From NCBI RefSeq assembly GCF_004349265.1, contig NZ_SMFL01000001.1:186001-250000 (forward strand): 64,000 nt of DNA. Direction: 5' to 3'. Origin of the DNA: Dyadobacter psychrotolerans. Lineage in GTDB: Bacteria > Bacteroidota > Bacteroidia > Cytophagales > Spirosomataceae. The notes below the pieces were generated by a model. That model had not been told where the DNA came from. It did not search any database and was given only the letters and a program-made list of their open reading frames with translations. The position numbers were made by a program, and so were the translations under genes. Below, piece after piece: positions 9,583 through 17,754 of this stretch; within the stretch, counting starts at the first letter, position 1; the number at the start of each line of letters is the position of its first letter.

Positions 9583-9639
9583 ACTCCCAGTGAGTACTTT
9601 TTTTGTGATCATCGTACTACACGAATAACTCACTGGAGT
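9583..9639. repeat. inverted repeat between integrase and ssrA
   Basis: ACTCCCAGTGAGT at 9583-9595 and ACTCACTGGAGT at 9628-9639 form inverted arms differing by one extra C, spaced by 32 bp. They lie between the ssrA 3' end and the integrase start, where integrase arm sites, excisionase sites or an autoregulatory operator would be expected. A function is not shown. Confidence 0.5.
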
Positions 9640-9680
9640 TATGTCCATTTTTATAAGTTTTGATACCCCTTGGGAAACAA

Positions 9681-9713
9681 AAAAGCCTGTTTAAATGATT
9701 TAAACAGGCTTTT
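9681..9713 (-). terminator. rho-independent terminator of ssrA
   Basis: Perfect 15-bp stem with a 3-nt TGA loop (AAAAGCCTGTTTAAA and its complement), 23 bp beyond the tmRNA 3' end. The outer A/T pairs provide the U-tract. Confidence 0.88.
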
Positions 9714-9736
9714 GAATGATTTGTATGACTTTTTCG

Positions 9737-9760
9737 TGGAGATGCAGGGATTCGAACCCT
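9737..9760 (-). other. candidate attachment site: 3' end of ssrA (T-arm and acceptor stem)
   Basis: This segment is the T-loop (GGTTCGAATCC) and 3' acceptor strand of tmRNA, the part most often used as attB by integrative elements. The integrase gene next to it makes it the likely att junction. I found no second copy in the window, so the other end of the element, if it exists, lies to the left outside it. Confidence 0.45.
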
Positions 9761-10105
9761 GGTCCAGAACAGGGAAACCCTGCGCCTTCTACATGCTTAT
9801 CCTCGTTTAAGTTTTCGAGCCTGACAAGGTACAAGGCGAACCCGCGTCAAAACCTTAGATACTGGTGTCTCGTTGAATTTCCGTACCACTATTTCAACCA
9901 GCGCTGATTTGCGACACCCCGGAGCCCAACCATCAGCACGTAGGTTGGAGGGATGATGGCATTTGGTTAATCCTCCGGATTAAGCAGCCATGGCGTAAGT
10001 AGATTCGCCAGTTATTGTTTGAGAATATTATTTACGGGAGGTACTCTCAACTCCCGACATGCTTACACACAGACTTCCAGCCCGCTGTCAATACCAGTCA
10101 CCCCC
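9737..10105 (-). ncRNA. ssrA: transfer-messenger RNA (tmRNA)
   Basis: 369 nt. The 5' end GGGGGTGACTGGTATTGAC pairs with the 3' acceptor strand CATCTCC followed by discriminator A (7 pairs including two G-U). The T-arm CAGGGTTCGAATCCCTG is intact. The tag reading frame at 9980-10009 begins with a GGC resume codon and encodes GESTYAMAA followed by TAA, very close to the Cytophaga-type tag GEESYAMAA. tmRNA with SmpB rescues stalled ribosomes and marks the product for proteolysis. CCA is not encoded after the discriminator base. A hairpin terminator follows, and an integrase lies just downstream. Confidence 0.96.
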
Positions 10106-10219
10106 ATTTTAACCTGCAATTAAAACTTCATTTTGAGGTAAAGTATTGTTGCTTTTATTTTACAAAGTTCTTGTTTGAAAAGTTCAAATTGAACGTCTTT
10201 TTCTTGTAAAATAATAGGC

Positions 10220-10320
10220 CGTTTAGTATCGAACGTTCAGCCCGTCTTTGCCGTTCAGACCGTAACCAGTTGCCGTTCAGAGCATAAACGCCTTCCGTTC
10301 AGCCTGGCTGCGCCATTCAG
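10220..10320. repeat. array of CGTTCAG heptamers downstream of the TonB receptor gene
   Basis: CGTTCAG occurs at 10234, 10252, 10274 and 10296 with near copies CGTTTAG at 10220 and CATTCAG at 10314. Start-to-start spacings are 14, 18, 22, 22 and 18 bp. The array fills the gap between the ssrA 5' region and the TonB receptor stop codon. Its role is unknown. Confidence 0.6.
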
Positions 10321-10327
10321 ACAGGAA

Positions 10328-12634
10328 TCAAAATTCCCAGCGATAACTCACAACCGGAATCATGCCCAATTGATTTTGACGCACTACTTTTTTCTGATAC
10401 GTGTCATAATAACTGTATGCATCGTTTTTGGTACCGGAAATATTCTGAATATCCAAAGCAAGCGTCCGGCTAAACTTAGCTTTGCTTTTTTTCCAGTAAA
10501 TTCGAAGATCCGGCCGGAAATAATCTCTCATTTTTAAAGTAAATGCCTGGTCGTTCAGGTAAACTGTCGAATTACTTTGAGAAGAAGCTTCGAAATCAAT
10601 TGGTGTATCGCGAAACCCTCCTATCCAAAGTATCTTGGTATTAATCCCCCAGGTACTTTCCTTCCTGTTTTTAAATTCCTTACCTCCTGTAAAACTGAAA
10701 GTATGCCCGCCATTAAACCGGCTGTCGCGGCGAATTCCATCACTACCCACATACTTTGAACTATATAGCGACCCAGACAGCAAAATATAAAACTGATCAG
10801 TAAGAAGCTTTTGATAAGTCCCTTCCACGCCGTAATTGTTACCGGTACCATTATTGACAAGGTTTTGATCTATATAGGTTTCCACCAGATTAATTGCTGA
10901 AAATGAAGATTGTGACGACGCACTGACAGGTACCTGGTAAAGTTCCTGTGAATAAACCTCCACTTTCAGACTGCTGCTTTTCCTGAATTTCTTTTGATAA
11001 CCTACAACAAACTGAGTGGATTTTGTTGGGTGGATTTTTCTGTTAAAAGCAAAAGCATCGGATCCTGACAAATAAACCTGTGGCAGTTGAAGCTGACTAT
11101 GCCGCCCGTAGGAAAAACTAAACTGCCCGGACTTGCTCACCTGCCAGCGCAAAGCACCTCTTGGTTCGTAAGAATTACTTCTGGTAGTGGTATAATGCAG
11201 ATAATGCACGCCCACCTCAGCAGTTAAAACAGGAGAAATGTAGTAAGTTAAACTTGCAAATGGCTGAAAAATAAACCCTTTAATACTGTTGCTTATTAAG
11301 CCCAAATCACCGGGGCGCGTGATTTCGTCGAATTGCCAGGTTCCGTAAACACCGCCTTTTAAACGAAACTCGCTGCTGTATTTGTGGGTTATAATGCTGC
11401 TAGCCGAGATTTTGCTTTTCGCCATTTTGTCGCTTTCAAAAAGCTTCCGGTCTTCAAAATTTTCTTTATTTACAGTGTAGGCATATCTGGAAGTGCTGAG
11501 TCCGGAAGCCACAACGGTTGAATTTAAAGCACTTCTTTTTCCCAGGGATATTGCATGAGTTGCGCCGGCTGCCCCCATTTTATTTTTGTAAATGATATTA
11601 TATCCATCTTTTTGAAACTCCCAGGCGGTTGTGTCTTTGTCAGGCGAAAAGGTATTACTGCTGTTTCCGCCTAAACCAAAAAAAGTAAACGTTCCTGCTT
11701 TGGCGGTCGGCAGATTGATATTAAATGAAAAATCCTGAAAATTAATTGACTCGCCGCCAAAATCCACTCCGATGGCCCCAAGCAAGCCGGTAAATGAATA
11801 ACGGTAATTTGCCAGGTAGGATGCTTTTGACTTTTTAGAAAACGGACCTTCGGCGGCAATATCCAGTCCGATTAACCCAACCTGTGCTACGAATTCCGTT
11901 TTTTCATCGTTACCCTTTCTCAGATTCATGTCCAGAACACCCGACAAGGCATTACCATATTGAGCAGGAAATGCGCCTGTCAGAAAATAGGTTGTACCTA
12001 GTAACTGTGTACTCAAAATATTCACTCCGCCGCCAGTTTGCGTAGCACGATCGCTAAAAGTACCTGCATTGGAAAGATGATTGGGATTAACAATTTCAAC
12101 CCCTTCCAGCCGCCATTGCATGCTATTCGGTGAATTACCACGTATCACCAGTCCGTTTGCCTGGTCGTTGGTAGTTGCTACACCAGCGAAGGATGTAGCA
12201 ACCCGCGCCGGATCCAGATAGGTTGCCGCATAACGTAAAGTCTGCTCAATTGTAATTGCCTGTATACTGTTAAATGCAACATGCCCGGCTGACGATACGA
12301 CTGTTGCTTCATCCAGCTGTCTGCCGGCAGGATTCAGTCTGATCTCCTGAATACTTTCTTTCCCTGATTCAAGTAAAATTTCCGGAATCGTGATCGTCTC
12401 ATAACCCAGATAGGAAACAGTTAAAACATATCGTCCGACAGGAATCCGGTCAAATCTGAAAATACCCTCTGCGTTGCTGCCGATCCCCAACCCGGCAGGT
12501 GAAAGCTGAATACTCGCATTAACAAGCGGAATACCGGTATCTGCATCCTTTACGGTTCCGCGAATAGTTGATGTATACGATTGTGCAAAAGAAAGAGAGC
12601 CGGTAAAGACAAGCAAAAGGAGAATTCTGATCAT
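10328..12634 (-). CDS. TonB-dependent outer-membrane receptor with carboxypeptidase-like N-terminal domain
   Basis: 768 residues. Signal peptide (about 1-17, ending SFAQ), then a CarboxypepD_reg-like beta-sandwich (about 20-105, with GTVKDADTGIPLVNASI and SYLGYETI), a TonB plug domain (about 110-235, with LVIRGNSPNSMQWRLEGVEI) and a 22-strand-type barrel ending in an aromatic residue (SYRWEF). Such proteins import large or scarce ligands across the outer membrane using TonB energy. No SusD partner or sigma/anti-sigma pair is adjacent, so the ligand cannot be inferred. It is transcribed alone, with the heptamer array downstream. Confidence 0.9.
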   Translation of the reverse strand: MIRILLLLVFTGSLSFAQSYTSTIRGTVKDADTGIPLVNASIQLSPAGLGIGSNAEGIFRFDRIPVGRYVLTVSYLGYETITIPEILLESGKESIQEIRLNPAGRQLDEATVVSSAGHVAFNSIQAITIEQTLRYAATYLDPARVATSFAGVATTNDQANGLVIRGNSPNSMQWRLEGVEIVNPNHLSNAGTFSDRATQTGGGVNILSTQLLGTTYFLTGAFPAQYGNALSGVLDMNLRKGNDEKTEFVAQVGLIGLDIAAEGPFSKKSKASYLANYRYSFTGLLGAIGVDFGGESINFQDFSFNINLPTAKAGTFTFFGLGGNSSNTFSPDKDTTAWEFQKDGYNIIYKNKMGAAGATHAISLGKRSALNSTVVASGLSTSRYAYTVNKENFEDRKLFESDKMAKSKISASSIITHKYSSEFRLKGGVYGTWQFDEITRPGDLGLISNSIKGFIFQPFASLTYYISPVLTAEVGVHYLHYTTTRSNSYEPRGALRWQVSKSGQFSFSYGRHSQLQLPQVYLSGSDAFAFNRKIHPTKSTQFVVGYQKKFRKSSSLKVEVYSQELYQVPVSASSQSSFSAINLVETYIDQNLVNNGTGNNYGVEGTYQKLLTDQFYILLSGSLYSSKYVGSDGIRRDSRFNGGHTFSFTGGKEFKNRKESTWGINTKILWIGGFRDTPIDFEASSQSNSTVYLNDQAFTLKMRDYFRPDLRIYWKKSKAKFSRTLALDIQNISGTKNDAYSYYDTYQKKVVRQNQLGMIPVVSYRWEF

Positions 12635-12791
12635 TTGTTATTGGGTAAAAAAATTAATCTCCTGTAAAAGTAACCTGTTCGGCGATACTAATCATTTATC
12701 ACAAATCTTAAATTTCCATCAGGCACATAGGGGGAACGCCGCGGACAGCTGTCATAACATGGAAAACAATAATCATCTAATCGACATCAAT

Positions 12792-13223
12792 ATGAAAAAT
12801 TTATTAGGCCTGTCCCTTTTTCTGTTTTTATTAACAGCCTGCGAAAGTGAAAAAGTAGTGAGTGAAAACAACCTTCCAAACTCAGCTAAGGAATACGTAG
12901 AAGCACATTTTCCGTCAGCCTCAATTCAGCAGGTTGTAAAAGAAAGAGACGATTTGAAAACAAGCTTTGACGTGATTCTTGACAACCAGGTAAAATTGAG
13001 CTTTGACAAAGACGGCGATTGCTACGATGCAGAGGGAACGTTAACTACAAAACTTCCCGACTCAGTTATCCCGCTAAAAGTCCTGGAATATGTACAAAAA
13101 ACCTATCCTGACCAATTCATTACAGATTGGGAAAAAGACAAAACTAACCAGGAGATAAAATTATCCAGCCGGCTTGAACTGGTATTCAACCTGAGTGGTG
13201 GATTTTTGAGAATAAACGACTAA
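12792..13223 (+). CDS. PepSY-like (DUF2874) lipoprotein
   Basis: 143 residues from the ATG at 12792. That start is preferred over the ATG at 12759 because it places a lipoprotein signal (MKNLLGLSLFLFLLTAC) at the very N terminus; the lipobox is LLTAC with Cys16-17 lipidation expected. The mature part carries two PepSY-like repeats: KEYVEAHFPSASIQQVV...VKLSFDKDGDCYDAEG, then LEYVQKTYPDQFITDW...LELVFNLSGGFL. Proteins of this type are periplasmic or outer-membrane anchored and of unknown function. It is divergent from the TonB receptor and ends in a hairpin terminator before the blaI operator. Confidence 0.78.
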   Translation: MKNLLGLSLFLFLLTACESEKVVSENNLPNSAKEYVEAHFPSASIQQVVKERDDLKTSFDVILDNQVKLSFDKDGDCYDAEGTLTTKLPDSVIPLKVLEYVQKTYPDQFITDWEKDKTNQEIKLSSRLELVFNLSGGFLRIND

Positions 13224-13245
13224 TAACAAACAGTTTAATCTTCAT

Positions 13246-13275
13246 AAAGACGGGGCATCTGCTTCGTCTTTTTTT
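13246..13275 (+). terminator. rho-independent terminator after the PepSY-like lipoprotein
   Basis: Stem AAAGACG / CGTCTTT with a 12-nt loop followed by a run of T. It lies 23 bp after the stop codon at 13223. Confidence 0.72.
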
Positions 13276-13347
13276 CGTTTGAAACGGGTCATAAAAATTA
13301 TGTTAACATAAATATTTTAAGAATTATTTTTATTTATACATTTTTAT

Positions 13348-13361
13348 TCTACATTTGTAGA
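13348..13361 (+). promoter_or_regulatory. BlaI-type operator overlapping the -7 promoter element
   Basis: TCTACATTTGTAGA is a palindrome (TCTACA-tt-TGTAGA) matching the TACA-nn-TGTA core of BlaI/MecI operators. It contains TACATTTG (13350-13357), a perfect Bacteroidetes TAnnTTTG -7 element, so a bound repressor would block sigma. A second half-site with the same right arm (TTGTAGAGCA) lies at 13375-13384. The blaI start codon follows at 13401. Confidence 0.7.
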
Positions 13362-13400
13362 GCAATATATCAAATTGTAGAGCAAAAAAAACAAATACGA

Positions 13401-13775
13401 ATGCAGCTGACAAAAACCGAAGAACAGATTATGCAATACATCTGGAAGCAAAAAAAAGTCTTTATGAAAGATCTGATTGAATGCTTTCCCGATCCAAAAC
13501 CTGCCACCACCACCGTTGCAACCCTTTTAAAAAGAATGCAGGATAAAGGCTTTGTGGGATATACATTGTTTGGCAATTCAAGGGAATATTATCCACTGGT
13601 AAAAAAGACAGACTATTTTACCAACCATGTAAATGGGATCGTCAAAACATTTTTTAATGACTCTATTTCACAGTTTGGGTCATTTTTCGCGAAAGACACC
13701 AACATGACAACCGAGGAGCTTGAAGAATTAAGAAAAGTAATTGACGAGGAAATTCAAAGAAAGAAAAATGACTAG
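13401..13775 (+). CDS. BlaI/MecI-family transcriptional repressor
   Basis: 124 residues. A winged-helix domain occupies about 1-75 (LTKTEEQIMQYIWKQKKVF, PATTTVATLLKRMQDKGFV with the recognition helix and wing), followed by a C-terminal dimerisation helix region (about 80-124, TTEELEELRKVIDEEI). Family members bind TACA-TGTA palindromes as dimers and are cleaved after signalling by an M56 membrane peptidase. The matching operator lies just upstream at 13348-13361, implying autoregulation, and the partner peptidase gene overlaps the 3' end by 8 bp. No beta-lactamase gene is nearby, so the controlled stress is unknown. Confidence 0.92.
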   Translation: MQLTKTEEQIMQYIWKQKKVFMKDLIECFPDPKPATTTVATLLKRMQDKGFVGYTLFGNSREYYPLVKKTDYFTNHVNGIVKTFFNDSISQFGSFFAKDTNMTTEELEELRKVIDEEIQRKKND

Positions 13776-15258
13776 CTACATCATTAAATCGATCCTTTGC
13801 TCCGGCATTCTTTTGGCCGTCTATCATCTCTTTCTGCAAAAGGAAAAGATGTGTCGCTTTAACAGATTTTATCTGCTTGCGGGCATTGTTTTTTCGCTGG
13901 TAGTCCCGCTTGTCAGTATTGAATTAGAGTCAGATTCGATACCGACAGCTATTTCTAAGTATGATAGAACCTCAAATTTTGTGATGGATTTAACCGTACG
14001 GAACGTAGCTGTAAAATCTGACATTGACATTTCAAAGTCTGATACAAACTGGCTGGAATATGCACCAATAAGTATTTACATTTTTGTAGTCCTGTTACTG
14101 CTTGCCAGGCTAATCCGTAATTTGCGCATCATTTTCTCTAAAAAATACGGAACCGAGTTAATCTTTTACCAGGGAATCAACATAGTACTGCTGCCCGAAC
14201 CAACGGTAACTTTTACCTTCCTGAATCACATTTTTGTAAACAAGAACGACTATCTGCAGAAGTTGATCGAAGATGAAGTACTGATTCATGAAATGGCTCA
14301 TGTCAGGCAAAAACATTCGCTCGATATTCTTTTCATAGAGGTTATCCAGGCATTGTACTGGTTTAATCCGTTCTTTTTTTTCTACAAAAAAGCCATTCAG
14401 CTTAATCACGAATTCTTGGCCGACGAAGCGGTCATTTCGAAACATTTCAGTGTAAGCAGTTATCAGTTAATGCTTTTAGATAAAATCCTTTGCACAAAGC
14501 AAGTGAACCTCACCAGCAGTTTTAACTATTCAATAACCAAACAACGACTAGCCATGATGACCAGGACCTCAAACAAAACCATTCAAATGCTGAAAAAACT
14601 TGCTACCCCATTGCTTACCCTTTGTATTGCTTTTGTTTTTTGCGAAAAAATTTACTCTCAGGAAAAGGGTAATACTGCTATAAAAAAGGCAGAGCCGGTT
14701 ATGAAGTCAGGAAATATCAGAATAGCTGACAAATCAATTCCAACCAAGCGTCCAAAGGGACTGTATGAGCAAAAATCCGGACCTGGGCTTTCCGCGGAAA
14801 AGTATGGAGTGTTTATAAGCACGATTGAAAATCATACGAAATATGTAACATCCGAAAAAGGGCTAAAATACTCAATTGTTGAGATGTCGTCCGATTTAGA
14901 AAACCAGATGTATGACCTATATATGCTGATGACCAAGGATCAGCAAATAAAAGTTTATGATTCGGGAATAACAATTTTCAAAATGGACATGCCTGTTAAA
15001 AAAGCACCAACTCCCGAAATGTTTGAGAATTGGAAGAAACCGACCGTTTTCGGAATTTGGATCAATGACAAACATGTACCAAATTCAGCATTGGATAAAT
15101 ACAAATATTCCGACATAGCCGAATATGACCTCAGCAAACTATACGGTGCAGCATTGAAAGGACGTATTTACAAGTATCAGCTCAACTTGCTTACGAATGA
15201 TTACTTTGACAAAACTTATGACTACCGCGTAAAGAATCTTGTTTTAATCTCAAAATGA
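13768..15258 (+). CDS. BlaR1/MecR1-type M56 membrane metallopeptidase
   Basis: 496 residues from the ATG at 13768, which overlaps the blaI stop; a TTG at 13741 is less likely. N-terminal hydrophobic helices (about 1-25 and 30-50), another at about 95-115, then the M56 peptidase domain with zinc motif HEMAH (His174, Glu175, His178) and the third ligand Glu215 in NHEFLADEAV. A further hydrophobic helix lies at about 275-293. The C-terminal periplasmic part (about 300-496) is not a penicillin-binding sensor domain that I recognise. The expected role is to sense an envelope signal and inactivate the adjacent BlaI repressor by proteolysis. It is one operon with blaI, translationally coupled. Confidence 0.9.
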   Translation: MTSYIIKSILCSGILLAVYHLFLQKEKMCRFNRFYLLAGIVFSLVVPLVSIELESDSIPTAISKYDRTSNFVMDLTVRNVAVKSDIDISKSDTNWLEYAPISIYIFVVLLLLARLIRNLRIIFSKKYGTELIFYQGINIVLLPEPTVTFTFLNHIFVNKNDYLQKLIEDEVLIHEMAHVRQKHSLDILFIEVIQALYWFNPFFFFYKKAIQLNHEFLADEAVISKHFSVSSYQLMLLDKILCTKQVNLTSSFNYSITKQRLAMMTRTSNKTIQMLKKLATPLLTLCIAFVFCEKIYSQEKGNTAIKKAEPVMKSGNIRIADKSIPTKRPKGLYEQKSGPGLSAEKYGVFISTIENHTKYVTSEKGLKYSIVEMSSDLENQMYDLYMLMTKDQQIKVYDSGITIFKMDMPVKKAPTPEMFENWKKPTVFGIWINDKHVPNSALDKYKYSDIAEYDLSKLYGAALKGRIYKYQLNLLTNDYFDKTYDYRVKNLVLISK

Positions 15259-15577
15259 TTTGTCAAAACTCCTTCATTGATAGACCGATGGAGACATTTT
15301 ATCAATAAATTCACCGTATCAAAGACATTTCGATTCAACCGTATTCTGTGCTATTGAGTATCATGCTTTCTATATAAATTCCTTTAATTACGATTGAGGT
15401 AAAAGAACATTCAACAGTAGCTCAACCTGCCAGGTGAATTTCAACAGTTGATAACCGTGCTGTCTTAGCCAACACAAACCAACTAATATTCTCGGCAAGC
15501 AATTCGAGCAAATAGGATTTTGATGCCTCACTTTTCAGATTTATCGTACTTTTGCCCGGCACAACAGGAATCAGAAA
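15259..15577. other. intergenic region upstream of hemF
   Basis: 319 bp without a gene. Near the right end TACTTTTG at 15547-15554 matches the -7 consensus TAnnTTTG, with a TTG ending at 15522 (24-bp spacer, slightly long). This is the likely hemF promoter, giving a leader of roughly 20 nt. The rest shows no feature. Confidence 0.5.
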
Positions 15578-16495
15578 ATGAAGGTTGAAGAAATAGAATC
15601 GTTTTTTAAAAGTTTACAGGATCATATTTGCAGTTCGATTGAAGAGGCTGATGGAACGGCTAAATTCCAGGAAGATCTTTGGGAACATCATTCCGGCGGC
15701 GGCGGACGCACACGGTTGATTCAAAACGGAAGTGTGATCGAAAAAGGCGGAGTCAATTTCTCTAAGGTTCAAGGTGAAGTACATCCTCGTTTACGACAAC
15801 AAATGAACCTGGGAGAAAACGATAATTTTCACTTCACCGCAACAGGCGTTTCCATTGTGATGCATCCGAACAATCCCAACGTACCGATCATCCACATGAA
15901 CGTTCGTTATTTTGAGCTGAATAATGGCACCTGCTGGTTTGGCGGCGGCATCGATCTTACTCCGCATTATGTCGTTGAAGAAGATGCCAGAAATTTCCAC
16001 GAACATTTAAAAACAGCCTGTGACAAACATCACCCGGATTTCTATTCTAAGTTTAAAGAATGGGCTGATGATTATTTTTACATTCCCCACAGAAACGAGA
16101 CAAGAGGAATTGGCGGGATCTTTTTTGATTATCTCAAACCGGACGAACCGGGAAACGGCCAAAATTTATCAAAAGAACAATTATTCGCTTTTGTAAAGGA
16201 AATCGGAGAAAGTTTTGCGCCTGTTTATACGAAGCTGATGACCAAACACCGGGACGAACCTTTTACCGAAAAAGAAAAACAATGGCAATTCCTGCGCCGC
16301 GGTCGTTATGTGGAGTTCAACCTGGTTTGGGACCGGGGTACAAAATTCGGACTGGAAACAAACGGCAGAACAGAATCCATCCTGATGAGTTTACCTCCGC
16401 AGGCCAACTGGGAGTATAATTTTATTCCTGAAAGCGGTTCGAAAGAAGCAAAAACGCTCGAATGGTTACGGAAGGGTGTAGAATGGGTAAGTTAG
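15578..16495 (+). CDS. hemF: oxygen-dependent coproporphyrinogen III oxidase
   Basis: 305 residues, the normal family length. HemF converts coproporphyrinogen III to protoporphyrinogen IX by oxidative decarboxylation of two propionates, using O2, in cytoplasmic heme synthesis. Family signatures are visible: GGGGRTRLIQNG near the N terminus, FTATGVSIVMHPNNPNVPI and the highly conserved WFGGGIDLTPHY with nearby acidic residues, FYIPHRNETRGIGGIFFDY, and GRYVEFNLVWDRGTKFGL near the C terminus. It is monocistronic: a 319-bp upstream gap with a TAnnTTTG element, and a convergent menC gene downstream. Confidence 0.97.
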   Translation: MKVEEIESFFKSLQDHICSSIEEADGTAKFQEDLWEHHSGGGGRTRLIQNGSVIEKGGVNFSKVQGEVHPRLRQQMNLGENDNFHFTATGVSIVMHPNNPNVPIIHMNVRYFELNNGTCWFGGGIDLTPHYVVEEDARNFHEHLKTACDKHHPDFYSKFKEWADDYFYIPHRNETRGIGGIFFDYLKPDEPGNGQNLSKEQLFAFVKEIGESFAPVYTKLMTKHRDEPFTEKEKQWQFLRRGRYVEFNLVWDRGTKFGLETNGRTESILMSLPPQANWEYNFIPESGSKEAKTLEWLRKGVEWVS

Positions 16496-16604
16496 TCGTA
16501 TCAATGTTAAACTTGTTGTTTTGATGTTTGATTGTTTGCACGTTTGAATGTTGCTCCGTTGAGGTTTAAACCCTAACTGTCAAACATTGGAAACAAAAAA
16601 AACC

Positions 16605-17690
16605 TTAAACAATCTCCGGCAACTCCCAACTTTCTGACAGATCGTAAAACAGATATCCGTTTTTAATGGTCAACGGGGATTCGAAATTATTGTGATACAG
16701 CTGACCGGTGCCCAGCCCCTGCGGTAAAGTATTGTTAGAAGCTGCGGTGAACTGCGCTATTGCATTTAAACCGATATTGGACTCCAAAGCCGAAGTTACC
16801 CACCAGCCGATATTGAGCCTGTTTGCAATTTCGATCCATTCCTTTGTATGCTGAAAACCTCCGAGTAATGTAGGTTTCAAAATGATAAAAGGCGGCTGTA
16901 TTTTTTTAAGCAGAGCAAACTTTTCACGATAATCAAAAATACCGATTAGCTCTTCGTCCAGCGCAACGGGTACCGGAGATGACTTACAAATTTCTGCCAT
17001 CCGATCATGCTGCCCGGCTTTGATTGGCTGTTCTATTGAATGCAGGTCAAATTCAGACAGTCGTTTCAATTTTTCATTAACTTCATCCGGCTGAAAAGCG
17101 CCGTTTGCATCTACCCTTAATGTAATTTCGTCTTTTGAAAAACGCTTCCTGACAGATCTTAAAACGGTAAGTTCCTGTTCAAAATCAATCGCCCCGACTT
17201 TCATTTTTAATGTAGAAAATCCCAGGCTCAGCTTTTGATCAACCTGTTCGAGCATATTTTCACAGGAACCCATCCAGATCAGGCCGTTCATCAAAATTCC
17301 TTTTTGGCCAGCAGAAAATTCATTTTTGTAAATGATCCTTTTACCTCCGTTCATAAAGTCCAGCAAAGCCATTTCCATTCCAAATCTTGCAGACGGAAGA
17401 TGTTCAGGAACAATCTGTTCTAAAATAATGGAAAGATTGAAAGGAAAAACTTCAAGATCCATTTCATTAAACGTTTCGCAAACAGAAGTTAGCTGTTCTT
17501 CAAAATCAGGAATATCGTCAATGCTAAGTCCCGGCAACGGGCCGCACTCGCCATAACCCTCAATACCCGGCTGATCGGAATCGGTAACTTTAAGTATCCA
17601 GGAATTTCGCTGTGTCATCACTCCCCGTGAAGTTCCTGCCTCCTTTTTAAATTTGAGCAGGTGGGGTTTAAACACAATTTTTAACGGCAT
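16605..17690 (-). CDS. menC: o-succinylbenzoate synthase-like enolase-superfamily enzyme
   Basis: 361 residues. Enolase-superfamily fold with catalytic Lys in TLKMKVGAIDFEQE, the metal ligands Asp in LRVDANGAF, Glu in HSIEQP and Asp in VALDEEL, and the second Lys in FIILKPTLLGG. This pattern and length fit o-succinylbenzoate synthase, which dehydrates SHCHC to o-succinylbenzoate in menaquinone synthesis; Cytophagales respire with menaquinone. No other men genes are in the window, so the exact substrate rests on similarity alone; a dipeptide epimerase or N-acylamino acid racemase is the alternative. Divergent from lpxK and convergent with hemF. Confidence 0.82.
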   Translation of the reverse strand: MPLKIVFKPHLLKFKKEAGTSRGVMTQRNSWILKVTDSDQPGIEGYGECGPLPGLSIDDIPDFEEQLTSVCETFNEMDLEVFPFNLSIILEQIVPEHLPSARFGMEMALLDFMNGGKRIIYKNEFSAGQKGILMNGLIWMGSCENMLEQVDQKLSLGFSTLKMKVGAIDFEQELTVLRSVRKRFSKDEITLRVDANGAFQPDEVNEKLKRLSEFDLHSIEQPIKAGQHDRMAEICKSSPVPVALDEELIGIFDYREKFALLKKIQPPFIILKPTLLGGFQHTKEWIEIANRLNIGWWVTSALESNIGLNAIAQFTAASNNTLPQGLGTGQLYHNNFESPLTIKNGYLFYDLSESWELPEIV

Positions 17691-17754
17691 GATTGGCGAT
17701 GTCAGATTTCAGGGGGCACAATATTAGCCAAAAAATATGTAATTATGCAGATAC

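Noticed and set aside
10220..10320. CRISPR or tandem-repeat locus at the CGTTCAG heptamers
   Set aside because: Repeats are only 7 bp and spacers 7-15 bp, too short for CRISPR; kept as a heptamer array of unknown role.
15259..15577. Hairpin CTCC...GGAG near 15270 as terminator of the BlaR1-type gene
   Set aside because: Stem is too short and interrupted, and no T-run follows.
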